Shown here piece by piece: positions 52,727 to 61,015 of a DNA stretch of 64,000 bases. A model generated the notes under the pieces. The model had not been told where the DNA came from. It searched no databases and saw only the letters and a program-made list of their open reading frames with translations. The stretch's first letter is position 1, and each line of letters begins with the position of its first letter. Made by a program: the position numbers and the translations under genes. Origin of the DNA: Streptomyces pseudovenezuelae (GTDB lineage: Bacteria > Actinomycetota > Actinomycetes > Streptomycetales > Streptomycetaceae); assembly GCF_029892565.1 (NCBI RefSeq), contig NZ_JARXVH010000006.1, forward strand, positions 496,001-560,000, written 5' to 3'.

Positions 52727-53413
52727 TCAGTCCGGCAGCGGCGTGAGCATCATGCGTCCCGCGAAGCCCACCGCCGCGTCCAGCCGCTCGGTGAACTCCT
52801 CGGCCACATCGGGCAGTCCACGCAGCGCCCACAGGGCCCGCGCCGCCGTCCAGGTGGCGTCCCGGGCGCGGTCCAGACTCCACGAACCGAGGAGATGGGT
52901 GAGCGGGTCGGCGATCTGGAAGAGGTCGGGGCCCGGCATCAGATCTTCGCGGATGCGCTCCTCCAGCGAGACGAGGAGATCACCCACGCGGTCGAACTCG
53001 TCCTCCACCTCGGCGGGTTCGCAGTCGAGCCTACGACACGTGTCCACCACGGCGAGCGCCAGATCGTGGCCGATGTGCGCATTGATGCCCGCGAGGGCGA
53101 ACTGGAGTGGTCGTACGCCGGGATGACGGCGGAGCTGGAACAGCGGCCGCCAACAGGCAGGCGGGCGCCGCTCGTCCGTCGTCGCCTCCACGGCCGCCAA
53201 GTACCGCTCCGCGAACCGCACGTCCAGCGTGATCGCGGCCCGCGCGTCGGTGAACGCCCCGGCGTCGATCCGCCGGTCGACCGCCTCCGTGACGGCGAGG
53301 TAGACGCGGTTGAAGACCGCGATCCCGTCCCGGTCAGGGAGAGCCGAGTCCAGGGCGCGCATACGGGAGACGACGGCGTCCACAGGTGTGGTGATCTGTT
53401 CCAATTGCGCCAT
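52727..53413 (-). CDS. DUF5995-like helical protein
   Basis: 228 residues from ATG 53413. All-helical: VDAVVSRMRALDSALPDRDG, FNRVYLAVTEAVDRRI, HPGVRPLQFALAGINAHIGH and DLALAVVD, ending with FAGRMMLTPLPD. The NAHIGHDLA motif with two His suggests a metal-binding helical bundle. I recall it as DUF5995; no function is established. Divergent from the GH6 gene, with about 100 bases between. Confidence 0.75.
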   Translation of the reverse strand: MAQLEQITTPVDAVVSRMRALDSALPDRDGIAVFNRVYLAVTEAVDRRIDAGAFTDARAAITLDVRFAERYLAAVEATTDERRPPACWRPLFQLRRHPGVRPLQFALAGINAHIGHDLALAVVDTCRRLDCEPAEVEDEFDRVGDLLVSLEERIREDLMPGPDLFQIADPLTHLLGSWSLDRARDATWTAARALWALRGLPDVAEEFTERLDAAVGFAGRMMLTPLPD

Positions 53414-53514
53414 GGGGGAAGGGTCCCAGTCATACGCTGACCGAAGTGCCGGCGGGCCCGACGCTTCCCCAGAACGGGGGAACGCACCTGCTGTGGGGGA
53501 GGGGGCACACCACC

Positions 53515-54699
53515 GTGTCTGGCTTGCGTGCCCAGCGGCTGCCCGCGCGCAGGGCTGAGCGCCGCCGCGCGACCCGGCGTTCCGCGATGGTCGCGGCGGC
53601 CTCCGTCGTGGTCGCCGTCGGCACCGCGACCGGCATGCTGACCGCCTTCGGCAACGGACGCGGCGCGAACGAGGCCGGACCCGGGGTGACCAGCTCGCCG
53701 AGGCTGGAGCGCCTGCCGGTGGTGCCGTCCCCTTCGACGTCCGGCACCTCGGCCTCCCCCTCGCCCAGGAAGGCGAGCCCGTCGGCAAGTCCCTCCCCGA
53801 AGAAGGCGAAGAAGCAGCCGATCACCCCCGTGGCTGAAGGCCTCTACCGTCATCCCGACTCCCAGGTCCTGGACTGGGTGCGCGCCAATCCGTCGGACCC
53901 GCGCGCGTCGGTCATCGAGTCGCGCATCGCCGACCGGCCGGCGGCGGTGTGGTTCGCCGACTACGCGCCGGACACCATCGCCGCCCGGGTCCGCGCGGTC
54001 ACCTCGGGCGCCGCGGGGCAGGACCGGGTGCCGGTCCTCGTGGCGTACGCGATTCCGGACCGCGACTGCGGCGGCGCCTCGGAGGGCGGGGCTCCCGACC
54101 TCGCCGCGTACGACGCGTGGATCGACGCCTTCGCACGGGGGCTCGGCTCCGACGAGGTCATCGTCGTCCTGGAGCCGGACTCCATAGCCCAGGCCGACTG
54201 CCTCGGCGTCGGCCAACGGGCCGACCGTTTCGCCTCGTTGGCCCGCGCCGGCCGCGTCCTGAAGGCGGCGGACCCGAAGGCGCGGGTCTACTTCGACGCC
54301 GGCCACTCCGGCTGGAACCCCGCCGGCAAACAGGCCGACCTGCTCCGCCAGGCGGGCGCCGCCTCGGCGGCCTCCTCCGACGGTGTCTTCAGCAACGTCT
54401 CCAACTTCCACACCACGTCGGCCGAGGTCGCCTACGACCGACAGGTCCTCGCCGCCCTGGGCGGCCCCGCGAGCCTGGGTGCCGTCATCGACACCAGCCG
54501 CAACGGCAACGGCGCCCCGAACGACGGCGAGTGGTGTGACCCGGCGGGCCGCAAGATCGGCCGCACCCCGACGCTCGGCACCGGCGAGGCCCGCATCGAC
54601 GGCTACCTGTGGGTGAAGCTCCCGGGGGAGTCGGACGGCTGCAAGGGGAGCCCCGGGACGTTCAGCCCGTCGTACGCCTACGACTTGGCGTCTTCGTAG
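53515..54699 (+). CDS. Glycoside hydrolase family 6 (cellulase-like), secreted or membrane-anchored
   Basis: 394 residues from GTG 53515 with GGAGGGG upstream. A basic N-terminus and one hydrophobic helix (MVAAASVVVAVGTATGMLTA) act as signal or anchor. A Ser/Pro/Lys linker (about 65-105) leads to the GH6 barrel: VPVLVAYAIPDRDCGG, VVLEPDSIAQADC (catalytic Asp), VIDTSRNGNG and the late GYLWVKLPGESDG. It cleaves beta-1,4-glucans by inversion. No cellulose-binding module present. Confidence 0.92.
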   Translation: MSGLRAQRLPARRAERRRATRRSAMVAAASVVVAVGTATGMLTAFGNGRGANEAGPGVTSSPRLERLPVVPSPSTSGTSASPSPRKASPSASPSPKKAKKQPITPVAEGLYRHPDSQVLDWVRANPSDPRASVIESRIADRPAAVWFADYAPDTIAARVRAVTSGAAGQDRVPVLVAYAIPDRDCGGASEGGAPDLAAYDAWIDAFARGLGSDEVIVVLEPDSIAQADCLGVGQRADRFASLARAGRVLKAADPKARVYFDAGHSGWNPAGKQADLLRQAGAASAASSDGVFSNVSNFHTTSAEVAYDRQVLAALGGPASLGAVIDTSRNGNGAPNDGEWCDPAGRKIGRTPTLGTGEARIDGYLWVKLPGESDGCKGSPGTFSPSYAYDLASS

Positions 54700-54750
54700 G
54701 GGAGTTCTCCTCGACGGGTGAGTTTCAGCTGGGGATTCGCCATCTCCGTA

Positions 54751-54847
54751 CATGAATGCTGTCCGGACCATTGCCACAGGTATGGGCTGGTCCTACGCTC
54801 GCACGGTCCTACTCATGAACTCTGTTCACATTCATGACCGTTCATGA
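54751..54847. promoter_or_regulatory. Clustered CATGAA/TTCATG motifs upstream of the lyase gene
   Basis: CATGAA at 54751, TCATGAA at 54813, TTCATGA at 54831 and again at 54841, with an inverted repeat TGAAC-TCT-GTTCA at 54816-54828. They end about 45 bases before the start codon and look like sites for one regulator. Confidence 0.5.
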
Positions 54848-54892
54848 TCCGATCGCCTTTCTGGCCCACCGCTCTCCGGATCGGAGTGTTAG

Positions 54893-56179
54893 ATGAGTGG
54901 AAGATCCCGTGCGGCCGTCGTGTTCGCCGCCGTGGTGACTCTCGCAGCCGTGCTCGTCCCCTCCGCACAAGCCACCCACGACAGCCATGGCACGCGAGCC
55001 GCCCCCAAGACCCCGGACACCGCCGTCCTCGACGGCGCCCGGCTCAAGCAGACGAAGCTCCGCATCGACCACGGCGACTCCCAACTCCGCCGCTCCGTGC
55101 GGAACTTGACGGCCCGCGCCGACAACTGGCTGAACCAGGGCCCCTGGACGGTCGTGGACAAGCCGAAGCCGGCCCCCGGCGGGGACGTTCACGACTATCT
55201 GAGCCAGGCCCCGTACTGGTGGCCCTCGACGACCCCCACCGCCGACAACCCCTGGGGCTGCCCGTACGTCCAGCGTGACGGACAGCGCAACCCCGAGGTC
55301 GACACCGGCACCGACCGCCAGGACGTCGAGAAGGTCTTCGACTCGACGTACGACCTCTCGCTCGCCTGGTACTACACGGGCCAGAAGAAGTACGCCGAGA
55401 AGGCCGGGCAGGTCCTGCGCACCTGGTTCCTGAACTCCGCCACGAAGATGAACCCCAACCTGGACCACGCGCAGTTCATCCCCTGCAAGTACGACGGCCG
55501 GGCGATCGGGATCATCGACTTCTCGCAGTCGTACACCAGCGTCGTCGACGCGCTCGCGCTCCTCGCCACCGGCGCCCCCGGCTGGACGAAGGCCGACCGG
55601 ACCGGTATGACCCGCTGGAACTCGGACTTCCTCGACTGGCTGGTCGACAGCGGCTTCGGCAAGGAGGAGGGGGCCGCGGCCAACAACCACGGCACCTTCT
55701 ACGACATGCAGGTCGCCGCCCTCGCCTACGCGACCGGCGACACGGGCCTGGCCCGGCGGACCGTGCGCGACGCAGCCGCCAAGCGCCTTGACCCGCAGAT
55801 CGCGGGCGACGGCAGCCAGCCGCAGGAGCTGGCGCGGACGCGGAGCTGGCACTACTCGACCTTCGACCTGGTCGCGTACACCCGGCTCGCCGCCATCGGC
55901 CGACATGTCGGCGTGAACCTGTGGGCGCATCAAGGGCCGGACGGGCAGAGGCTGTTCAAGGCGGTCGACTATCTGCTGCCGGCCGCGACCGGGGCCGCGC
56001 CGTGGACGCACCCTGAGCTGGAGTTCTACCGCTACGCGGCCAGCGACGTCGTGCACGCGGCGGCGGACGCGGGGGACAGGGCCGCGCAGAAGGCCGTGGC
56101 GAAGCTGGAGGCACCGCCCGGCGGCGACCTCTGGGCGTTGCGTCCGGCCGCCGAGCAGCTGGACTCGATAGCCGGCTGA
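54893..56179 (+). CDS. Secreted alginate-lyase-family (PL5-like) polysaccharide lyase
   Basis: 428 residues, ATG 54893. Signal peptide to about residue 27 (FAAVVTLAAVLVPSAQA). The (alpha/alpha) toroid signatures are ANNHGTFYDMQVAALAY (catalytic Asn-His) near 263, QPQELARTRSWHYSTFDL near 305 and QAPYWWPSTTPT near 107. Such enzymes degrade uronate polymers; the true substrate could be other than alginate. It is next to the GH6 gene, forming a polysaccharide-use pair. Confidence 0.88.
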   Translation: MSGRSRAAVVFAAVVTLAAVLVPSAQATHDSHGTRAAPKTPDTAVLDGARLKQTKLRIDHGDSQLRRSVRNLTARADNWLNQGPWTVVDKPKPAPGGDVHDYLSQAPYWWPSTTPTADNPWGCPYVQRDGQRNPEVDTGTDRQDVEKVFDSTYDLSLAWYYTGQKKYAEKAGQVLRTWFLNSATKMNPNLDHAQFIPCKYDGRAIGIIDFSQSYTSVVDALALLATGAPGWTKADRTGMTRWNSDFLDWLVDSGFGKEEGAAANNHGTFYDMQVAALAYATGDTGLARRTVRDAAAKRLDPQIAGDGSQPQELARTRSWHYSTFDLVAYTRLAAIGRHVGVNLWAHQGPDGQRLFKAVDYLLPAATGAAPWTHPELEFYRYAASDVVHAAADAGDRAAQKAVAKLEAPPGGDLWALRPAAEQLDSIAG

Positions 56180-56297
56180 TGACTGGAGCCGGCTGACCGG
56201 CGCGGGCTGACCTGGCCCTTCCCGACAGGGGCTCCTGAGCGTCCGCTTAGGATGGAGTGTCCCCACCGCTTCATCCGTGACGCCCAGGAGCCCCGCC

Positions 56298-56756
56298 GTG
56301 ACCGCCGAAGCCCCGACCGCCCCCGCCCTGTCGCACGGCCGGCTCACCCCCGTCACCGTCCACTTCGACGACCTGGACGCCCTCGGCCTGCTCCACAACG
56401 CCCGCTACCCGCTGCTGGTCGAGCGGGCCTGGTCCGAGTTCCTCCAGGAGCAGGGCTTCCACTACGCGGGCGACTGGGTGGCGGCCGGCGACGCCTGCAA
56501 CGCGGTGAAGGAATTCCGGATCAGCTACGAGGCACCGGTCACCAGGCCGGGCACCTACGCCGTCCACCTGTGGCTGGAACGCCTCGGCACCACCGGCCTG
56601 ACCTACGGCTTCCGCCTCTGCTCGGCCGACGGCGCGCTGACCTACGCCCACGGCACCCGGGTCCTGGTCCGGCTGGACCCGGCCACCATGCGTCCGGCGC
56701 CGTGGAGCGAGGGCTTCAGGGCCGCGGGTCGGGCACTGCTGCGCTCGGCCGACTGA
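56298..56756 (+). CDS. Hot-dog thioesterase
   Basis: 152 residues from GTG 56298 with AGGAG seven bases upstream (the GTG at 56277 has none). 4-HBT-type fold: TVHFDDLDALGLLHNARYPL with the catalytic Asp, ERAWSEFLQEQGFHY and the closing AHGTRVLVRLD strand. It hydrolyses an acyl-CoA or acyl-carrier thioester of unknown nature. Its 3' end overlaps the convergent MFS gene by 41 bases. Confidence 0.88.
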   Translation: MTAEAPTAPALSHGRLTPVTVHFDDLDALGLLHNARYPLLVERAWSEFLQEQGFHYAGDWVAAGDACNAVKEFRISYEAPVTRPGTYAVHLWLERLGTTGLTYGFRLCSADGALTYAHGTRVLVRLDPATMRPAPWSEGFRAAGRALLRSAD

Positions 56757-57927
56757 CCTTCGGCCGGTCCCGGTCGCCGGCCCGCAGCACCCCCGCGAAC
56801 ACGACGAGCCCGCTCGCCAGCACCGACACCAGCACGAACGACACCACCAGGCTCGACGCCTGCGCCACCCCGCCGATCAGACTGGGCGCGATCAGACCCG
56901 AGGTGTACGTGATGGTCGCGACGCCCGCGATCGCCTGACTCGGGTTCGGGCCGCTGCGCCCGGCCGCAGCGAAGCACAGCGGCACGACCACCGCGATGCC
57001 GAGGCCCATCAGCGCGAACCCGGCCATCGCCACCGCCGGATGCCCCGCGACCACCACGAGCAGGCCGCCGGCCGCCGCGAGGAAGCCGCCGGTGCGGACC
57101 GTGCGGACCGAGCCGAAGCGGTTGACCACCGCGTCGCCCACCAGTCGGGCCACGGCCATGGTGAGCATGAAGCCGGTCGTGCACGCCGCCGCCAGGCCCG
57201 CCGAGGAGTCCAGCTGGTCGCGCAGATAGACCGCCGACCAGTCCAGGCTCGCGCCCTCCGCGAACACCGCGCAGAAACCGACGGCCCCGATCAGCAGCGC
57301 CGACTTCGGCGGCAGCGCGAACCTCGGCGGCGGCTCCTCGTCCTCGTCCGGCTGCAGGTCCAGCACCCAGCGGCAGAACAGCGCGCCGAGCGCGGTGAGC
57401 GTGGCCGCCGCGAGCGCGAAGTGCACGCGCGCGTCCGCACCGAGATGCGCGGCGAGGGTGCCGCCCGCCGAGCCGATCAGGGCGCCGGCGCTCCACATGC
57501 CGTGCAGGCCGGACATGATCGACTTGCCGAGCAGCGCCTCTATCTCGACGCCGAGCGCGTTCATGGCGACATCGGCCATGCCCGCGCTCGCGCCGTACAC
57601 GAACATCGCCAGGCACAGCGTGTACAGGTTCGGCGCGAGCGACGGCAGGATCAGCGACAGGGTCCACAGGGCGAGCAGGCCGCGCAGCGCCGTCCGGCTG
57701 CCGAAGCGGTGGCTGATGCGGCCCGCCAGCGGCATCGAGCAGGAGGCGCCGAACGCCGTGAAGGCGAGCGCGAATCCCAGCTGGCCCGCGCTGAGGTGCG
57801 CGTGCTCCTGGATCCACGGCACGCGGGTCGCGAACGAGCCGGTCACGGCGCCGTGCACGGCGAACACGGCGGCCACCGCGTACCGGGCCCGCCGCACCTC
57901 GCGCGAGTCGTATGCCACGTCGCTCAT
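56716..57927 (-). CDS. MFS transporter (sugar permease-like)
   Basis: 403 residues, ATG 57927. Twelve predicted helices; RISHRFGSRTALRG in loop 2-3 and VYGASAGMADVAMNALGVEI are typical of the fucose-permease-like MFS branch. Divergent from a ROK regulator with a palindrome between, so probably a regulated sugar transporter. Its 3' end overlaps the thioesterase gene by 41 bases. Confidence 0.9.
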   Translation of the reverse strand: MSDVAYDSREVRRARYAVAAVFAVHGAVTGSFATRVPWIQEHAHLSAGQLGFALAFTAFGASCSMPLAGRISHRFGSRTALRGLLALWTLSLILPSLAPNLYTLCLAMFVYGASAGMADVAMNALGVEIEALLGKSIMSGLHGMWSAGALIGSAGGTLAAHLGADARVHFALAAATLTALGALFCRWVLDLQPDEDEEPPPRFALPPKSALLIGAVGFCAVFAEGASLDWSAVYLRDQLDSSAGLAAACTTGFMLTMAVARLVGDAVVNRFGSVRTVRTGGFLAAAGGLLVVVAGHPAVAMAGFALMGLGIAVVVPLCFAAAGRSGPNPSQAIAGVATITYTSGLIAPSLIGGVAQASSLVVSFVLVSVLASGLVVFAGVLRAGDRDRPKVSRPSAAVPDPRP

Positions 57928-57987
57928 TCTCCGGCCCCTCCCAGGATCTCTTCGAATCTCTTCGGTTCCCCACCTGCGCCGCGTAAA

Positions 57988-58010
57988 CTATCAGGAACCC
58001 TGCCTGATAG
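57988..58010. promoter_or_regulatory. ROK-type operator between the MFS and ROK genes
   Basis: CTATCAGG and CCTGATAG form a perfect 8-bp inverted repeat around a 7-base spacer, in the middle of the divergent promoter region. The simplest ligand is the adjacent ROK protein. Confidence 0.7.
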
Positions 58011-58096
58011 ATAGGTGAATAATGGCCGCACGGGCACGGGGCCGAGTAACCCGTCCCAACTGCCGTACGGCACCGCCGATCTGGAAGGATCTCGGC

Positions 58097-59281
58097 ATGC
58101 CCGCATCACCGAGCACCGCCCGGGCCATCAACGACCGGGTCGCCCTGCAACTGCTCCAGCGGGAGGGCCCGTTGACGGCAGGGCAGTTGAAGCAGCTGAC
58201 CGGGCTGTCCCGCCCGACGGTCGCCGACCTCGTCGAGCGGCTCGCCGCGTCCGGACTGATCACCGTGGTCGGCGAGGCGGGGGAGCAGCGGCGCGGACCG
58301 AACGCGAAGCTGTACGGGATCGTGACCGACCGGGCCCAGCTGGCCGCCCTGGACGTCCGTACCGAGGGCGTCTGGGTCGTCGTGTCCGATCTGGTCGGGC
58401 AGGTCCTCGCCGAGGCGTCCGTGCCGATCGGCGACGACACCGGGACCGGCCCCGCGGTGGAGCAGGCGGTCGCCCTGGTTGAGCGGGTGGTCAAGGAGGC
58501 CGGCGCCGACCGCCTGCACACCGTCGGCATCGGCGCCCCCGGCCTGATCGACCCGGTCACCGGCGAACTCCGCGACTCCTCGGGACTGCCCGCCTGGCAC
58601 CGCCGCCTGGCCACCGCCCTCCAGGAACGGCTCCCCGAGGCCCGCGTCAGCGTCGAGAACGAGACCAACCTCGCGGCCCTCGCCGAGCAGCGCGACGGAG
58701 CGGCCCAGGATCGCGACACGTTCGTCCTGCTCTGGCTCGGCCACGGGACGGGAGCGGCGGTCGTCCTGGACGGCGCCCTGCGCCGCGGCGCCTCCGGCGG
58801 CACCGGCGAGATCGGCTTCCTGCCGGTGCCGGGGACGACGGGACTGCCGTCGGCCACGGACTGCGAGGGCGGCTTCCACACGCTGGCGGGCTCGTCGGCG
58901 ATCGCCGAACTGGCGAAGCGGTACGGCGTGTCGGCGGAGGCAGGCCCGTACGAGCCGGTCGCCGCGGGCCTCGTACGAGCCGCCGTGGCCAGTGGTGCCG
59001 CCGAGGCCGACCGCTTCCTCGATGCCCTCGCGGACCGCGTCGCCGTCGGCGCCGCCTCCGTCGTCGCGATCCTCGACCCCGGCTGCGTGGTGCTCGGCGG
59101 CGAGGTCGGGCAGGCCGGCGGAGCGGAGCTGGCGGGTCGGGTGGAGGCGCGGCTGCGCCGGATGTCACCGCTGCCGACGGAGGTGCGGGCCGGTGCGCTG
59201 GGCGGCGGCGCGGTGCTGCGCGGGGCGCTGCTGACGGCGCGGGACCGGGCGCAGGAGGAGCTGTTCGCGCCGGGGCGGTGA
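58097..59281 (+). CDS. ROK-family transcriptional regulator
   Basis: 394 residues from ATG 58097 with GGAAGGA upstream. Winged HTH at about 15-70 (LTAGQLKQLTGLSRPTVADL). Then the ROK sugar-kinase-like domain: TVGIGAPGLIDPVTGEL, VENETNLAALAEQ, LWLGHGTGAAVVLDG, GGTGEIGFLPV and a C-terminal VVLGGEVGQAGG. The ROK Cys zinc cluster is not evident, which is common in Streptomyces members. Likely controls the divergent MFS gene and itself. Confidence 0.92.
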   Translation: MPASPSTARAINDRVALQLLQREGPLTAGQLKQLTGLSRPTVADLVERLAASGLITVVGEAGEQRRGPNAKLYGIVTDRAQLAALDVRTEGVWVVVSDLVGQVLAEASVPIGDDTGTGPAVEQAVALVERVVKEAGADRLHTVGIGAPGLIDPVTGELRDSSGLPAWHRRLATALQERLPEARVSVENETNLAALAEQRDGAAQDRDTFVLLWLGHGTGAAVVLDGALRRGASGGTGEIGFLPVPGTTGLPSATDCEGGFHTLAGSSAIAELAKRYGVSAEAGPYEPVAAGLVRAAVASGAAEADRFLDALADRVAVGAASVVAILDPGCVVLGGEVGQAGGAELAGRVEARLRRMSPLPTEVRAGALGGGAVLRGALLTARDRAQEELFAPGR

Positions 59282-59300
59282 ACGGCACGCGTTGGGAGGC

Positions 59301-59336
59301 CCGGCGACGGGCAAGGGCCGTCGTCACCGTCGCCGG
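59301..59336 (+). terminator. Terminator after the ROK gene
   Basis: CCGGCGACGG and CCGTCGCCGG form a 10-bp perfect stem with a 16-base loop, 19 bases after the stop. Confidence 0.7.
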
Positions 59337-59490
59337 ACCGGTTCAGGGTACCGCGTAAAGGACTAGACCAAAGGGTTCCTCAAGGAATCCCCAGTTGAGA
59401 AGTCCAGCGACGTCGCCTGTGAGCCACCCCACATCGTTCGCCCGTATGGACGTGGATCAGGCGTGGCACACTGGCCGTGTACCAGAAGCA

Positions 59491-59617
59491 GCGCACTCCG
59501 GGGTCGGTGAAAGTCCGAACCGGCGGTTACAGTCCGCGACCCGGTCACTTCCAGTGACCGGTTGACCAGGTGAAATTCCTGGACCGACGGTTAAAGTCCG
59601 GATGGGAGGCAGTGCGC
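59491..59617 (+). ncRNA. FMN riboswitch (RFN element)
   Basis: The P1 helix is GCGCACT (59491-59497) with AGTGCGC (59611-59617). Conserved RFN blocks are GGTCGGTGAAAGTCCGAACC, GGCGGTTACAGTCC, GACCAGGTGAAATTCCTGG and CCGACGGTTAAAGTCCGGAT, then GGGAGGCAGTGC. It precedes ribE-ribM-ribAB-ribH. The 154 bases to the ribE start hold the expression platform; I could not decide between termination and sequestration. The upstream part of this 490-base gene-free stretch holds only a terminator and the ACTAGACC motif. Confidence 0.96.
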
Positions 59618-59771
59618 GGCGGGCGAGCATCATTCGTGTGCGCGTCGCCGTATCTGGGCTCGCCCTGCCGGGCGGGTCCCTTCGGCGTCGCCCCCGGTGT
59701 TCTCGCTCGTACATTCTGTCGTCATCGACAGCCCCGGAGTCCGTGCCCGATGTGGCAGGAGGACCCGGGAA

Positions 59772-60377
59772 GTGTTCACCGGAATCGTCGAAGAGCTGGG
59801 TGAGGTCACCGCCGTCGAGAACCTCGGCGACGCCTCCCGCTTCAGGCTGCGCGGCCCCGTCGTCACCGACGGAGCGAAGCACGGCGACTCCATCGCCGTG
59901 AACGGGGTCTGTCTCACCGTCGTCGAGCACGAGGGCGACGAGTTCACCGCCGACGTCATGGCGGAGACCCTCGACCGTTCCAGCCTCGGAGCCCTCACCG
60001 CCGGCTCCCGCGTCAACCTCGAACGCCCCACCGCCGTGGGCGCCCGCCTGGGCGGCCACATCGTGCAGGGGCACGTGGACGGCACCGGCGCGGTGCTGGA
60101 GCGCAGGCCGTCCGAGAACTGGGAGATCATCAAGATCTCCCTCCCCGCGGACCTGGCCCGGTACGTCGTGGAGAAGGGTTCCATCACCGTCGACGGCATC
60201 AGCCTCACCGTCGTCGACGCGGGCCCCGACTACTTCACCGTCAGCCTGATCCCCACCACCCTCGCCCTGACCACGCTCGGCCTCAAGCAGCCCGGCGACC
60301 CGGTCAACCTCGAGGTGGACATCGTCGCCAAGTACGTCGAGCGGCTGCTCGCGTCCGGCCAGGGGGCGGGCAAGTGA
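59772..60377 (+). CDS. ribE: Riboflavin synthase alpha chain
   Basis: 201 residues from GTG 59772 with AGGAGG upstream (MFTGIVEELG). Two lumazine-binding repeats: the first with MFTGIVEELG and VNGVCLTVV, the second with VEKGSITVDGISLTVVD. It dismutates two dimethylribityllumazines to riboflavin. Regulated by the FMN riboswitch. The stop overlaps the next gene (GTGA). Confidence 0.96.
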   Translation: MFTGIVEELGEVTAVENLGDASRFRLRGPVVTDGAKHGDSIAVNGVCLTVVEHEGDEFTADVMAETLDRSSLGALTAGSRVNLERPTAVGARLGGHIVQGHVDGTGAVLERRPSENWEIIKISLPADLARYVVEKGSITVDGISLTVVDAGPDYFTVSLIPTTLALTTLGLKQPGDPVNLEVDIVAKYVERLLASGQGAGK

Positions 60378-61015
60378 ACTCCCTCAACTCCGAGGCCTTC
60401 GTCCTGTTCGGCCAGCACATCCTCTGGTCGGACATGATCGGCAACATCCTCGGCCTGATCGGACTGGCCCTCGGCTGGCGGCGCAACCTGTGGAGCTGGC
60501 CGGTGCAGTTCGCCTCCGGCCTCATCCTCTTCGGCGCCTTCTACGGGCATCTGACCGGCAGCGCCGGCAAGCAGGCCGTCGTCATGGTCGTCGCGCTGTA
60601 CGGCTGGTGGCAGTGGAACCGCAACAAGGGCGCGGCCGGCGACGGTCACATCGCCCCGCGGTTCGCCACCTGGCGCGAGCGCGGCGCGATGATCGGCGCC
60701 GCGGCCGTCGGCACGGTCGCGGTGGCCCTGCTCTTCAAGGCCTACCCGTCCCTGTCCTGGGACCCCTGGCCGGACGCCTACATCTTCGTCGGCACGGTCG
60801 TCGCCATGTACGCCCAGGCGCGCGGCATGGTCGAGTTCTGGTTCGCCTGGCTCCTCGTCGACCTCGTCGGCGTCCCCCTCAACTTCGCCAACGGCTACGC
60901 CTTCTCCGGCTTCGTCTACGTCATCTACGGCGCACTCGTCCTGTGGGGCATGCGCGACTGGTGGCTGCGCTCCCGCGACGGCGCGCGGCCCGTCCTGGAA
61001 GGAGCGCCGGCATGA
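60374..61015 (+). CDS. ribM: PnuC-family riboflavin transporter RibM (PnuX)
   Basis: 213 residues, GTG overlapping the ribE stop. About six to seven hydrophobic helices; PnuC signatures WPVQFASGLILF, ALYGWWQWNRNKG and FWFAWLLVDLVGVPLNF. PnuC imports nicotinamide riboside, but this gene lies in an FMN-riboswitch operon like RibM of S. davawensis and C. glutamicum, so riboflavin uptake is the better call. The stop overlaps ribAB (ATGA). Confidence 0.92.
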   Translation: MNSLNSEAFVLFGQHILWSDMIGNILGLIGLALGWRRNLWSWPVQFASGLILFGAFYGHLTGSAGKQAVVMVVALYGWWQWNRNKGAAGDGHIAPRFATWRERGAMIGAAAVGTVAVALLFKAYPSLSWDPWPDAYIFVGTVVAMYAQARGMVEFWFAWLLVDLVGVPLNFANGYAFSGFVYVIYGALVLWGMRDWWLRSRDGARPVLEGAPA

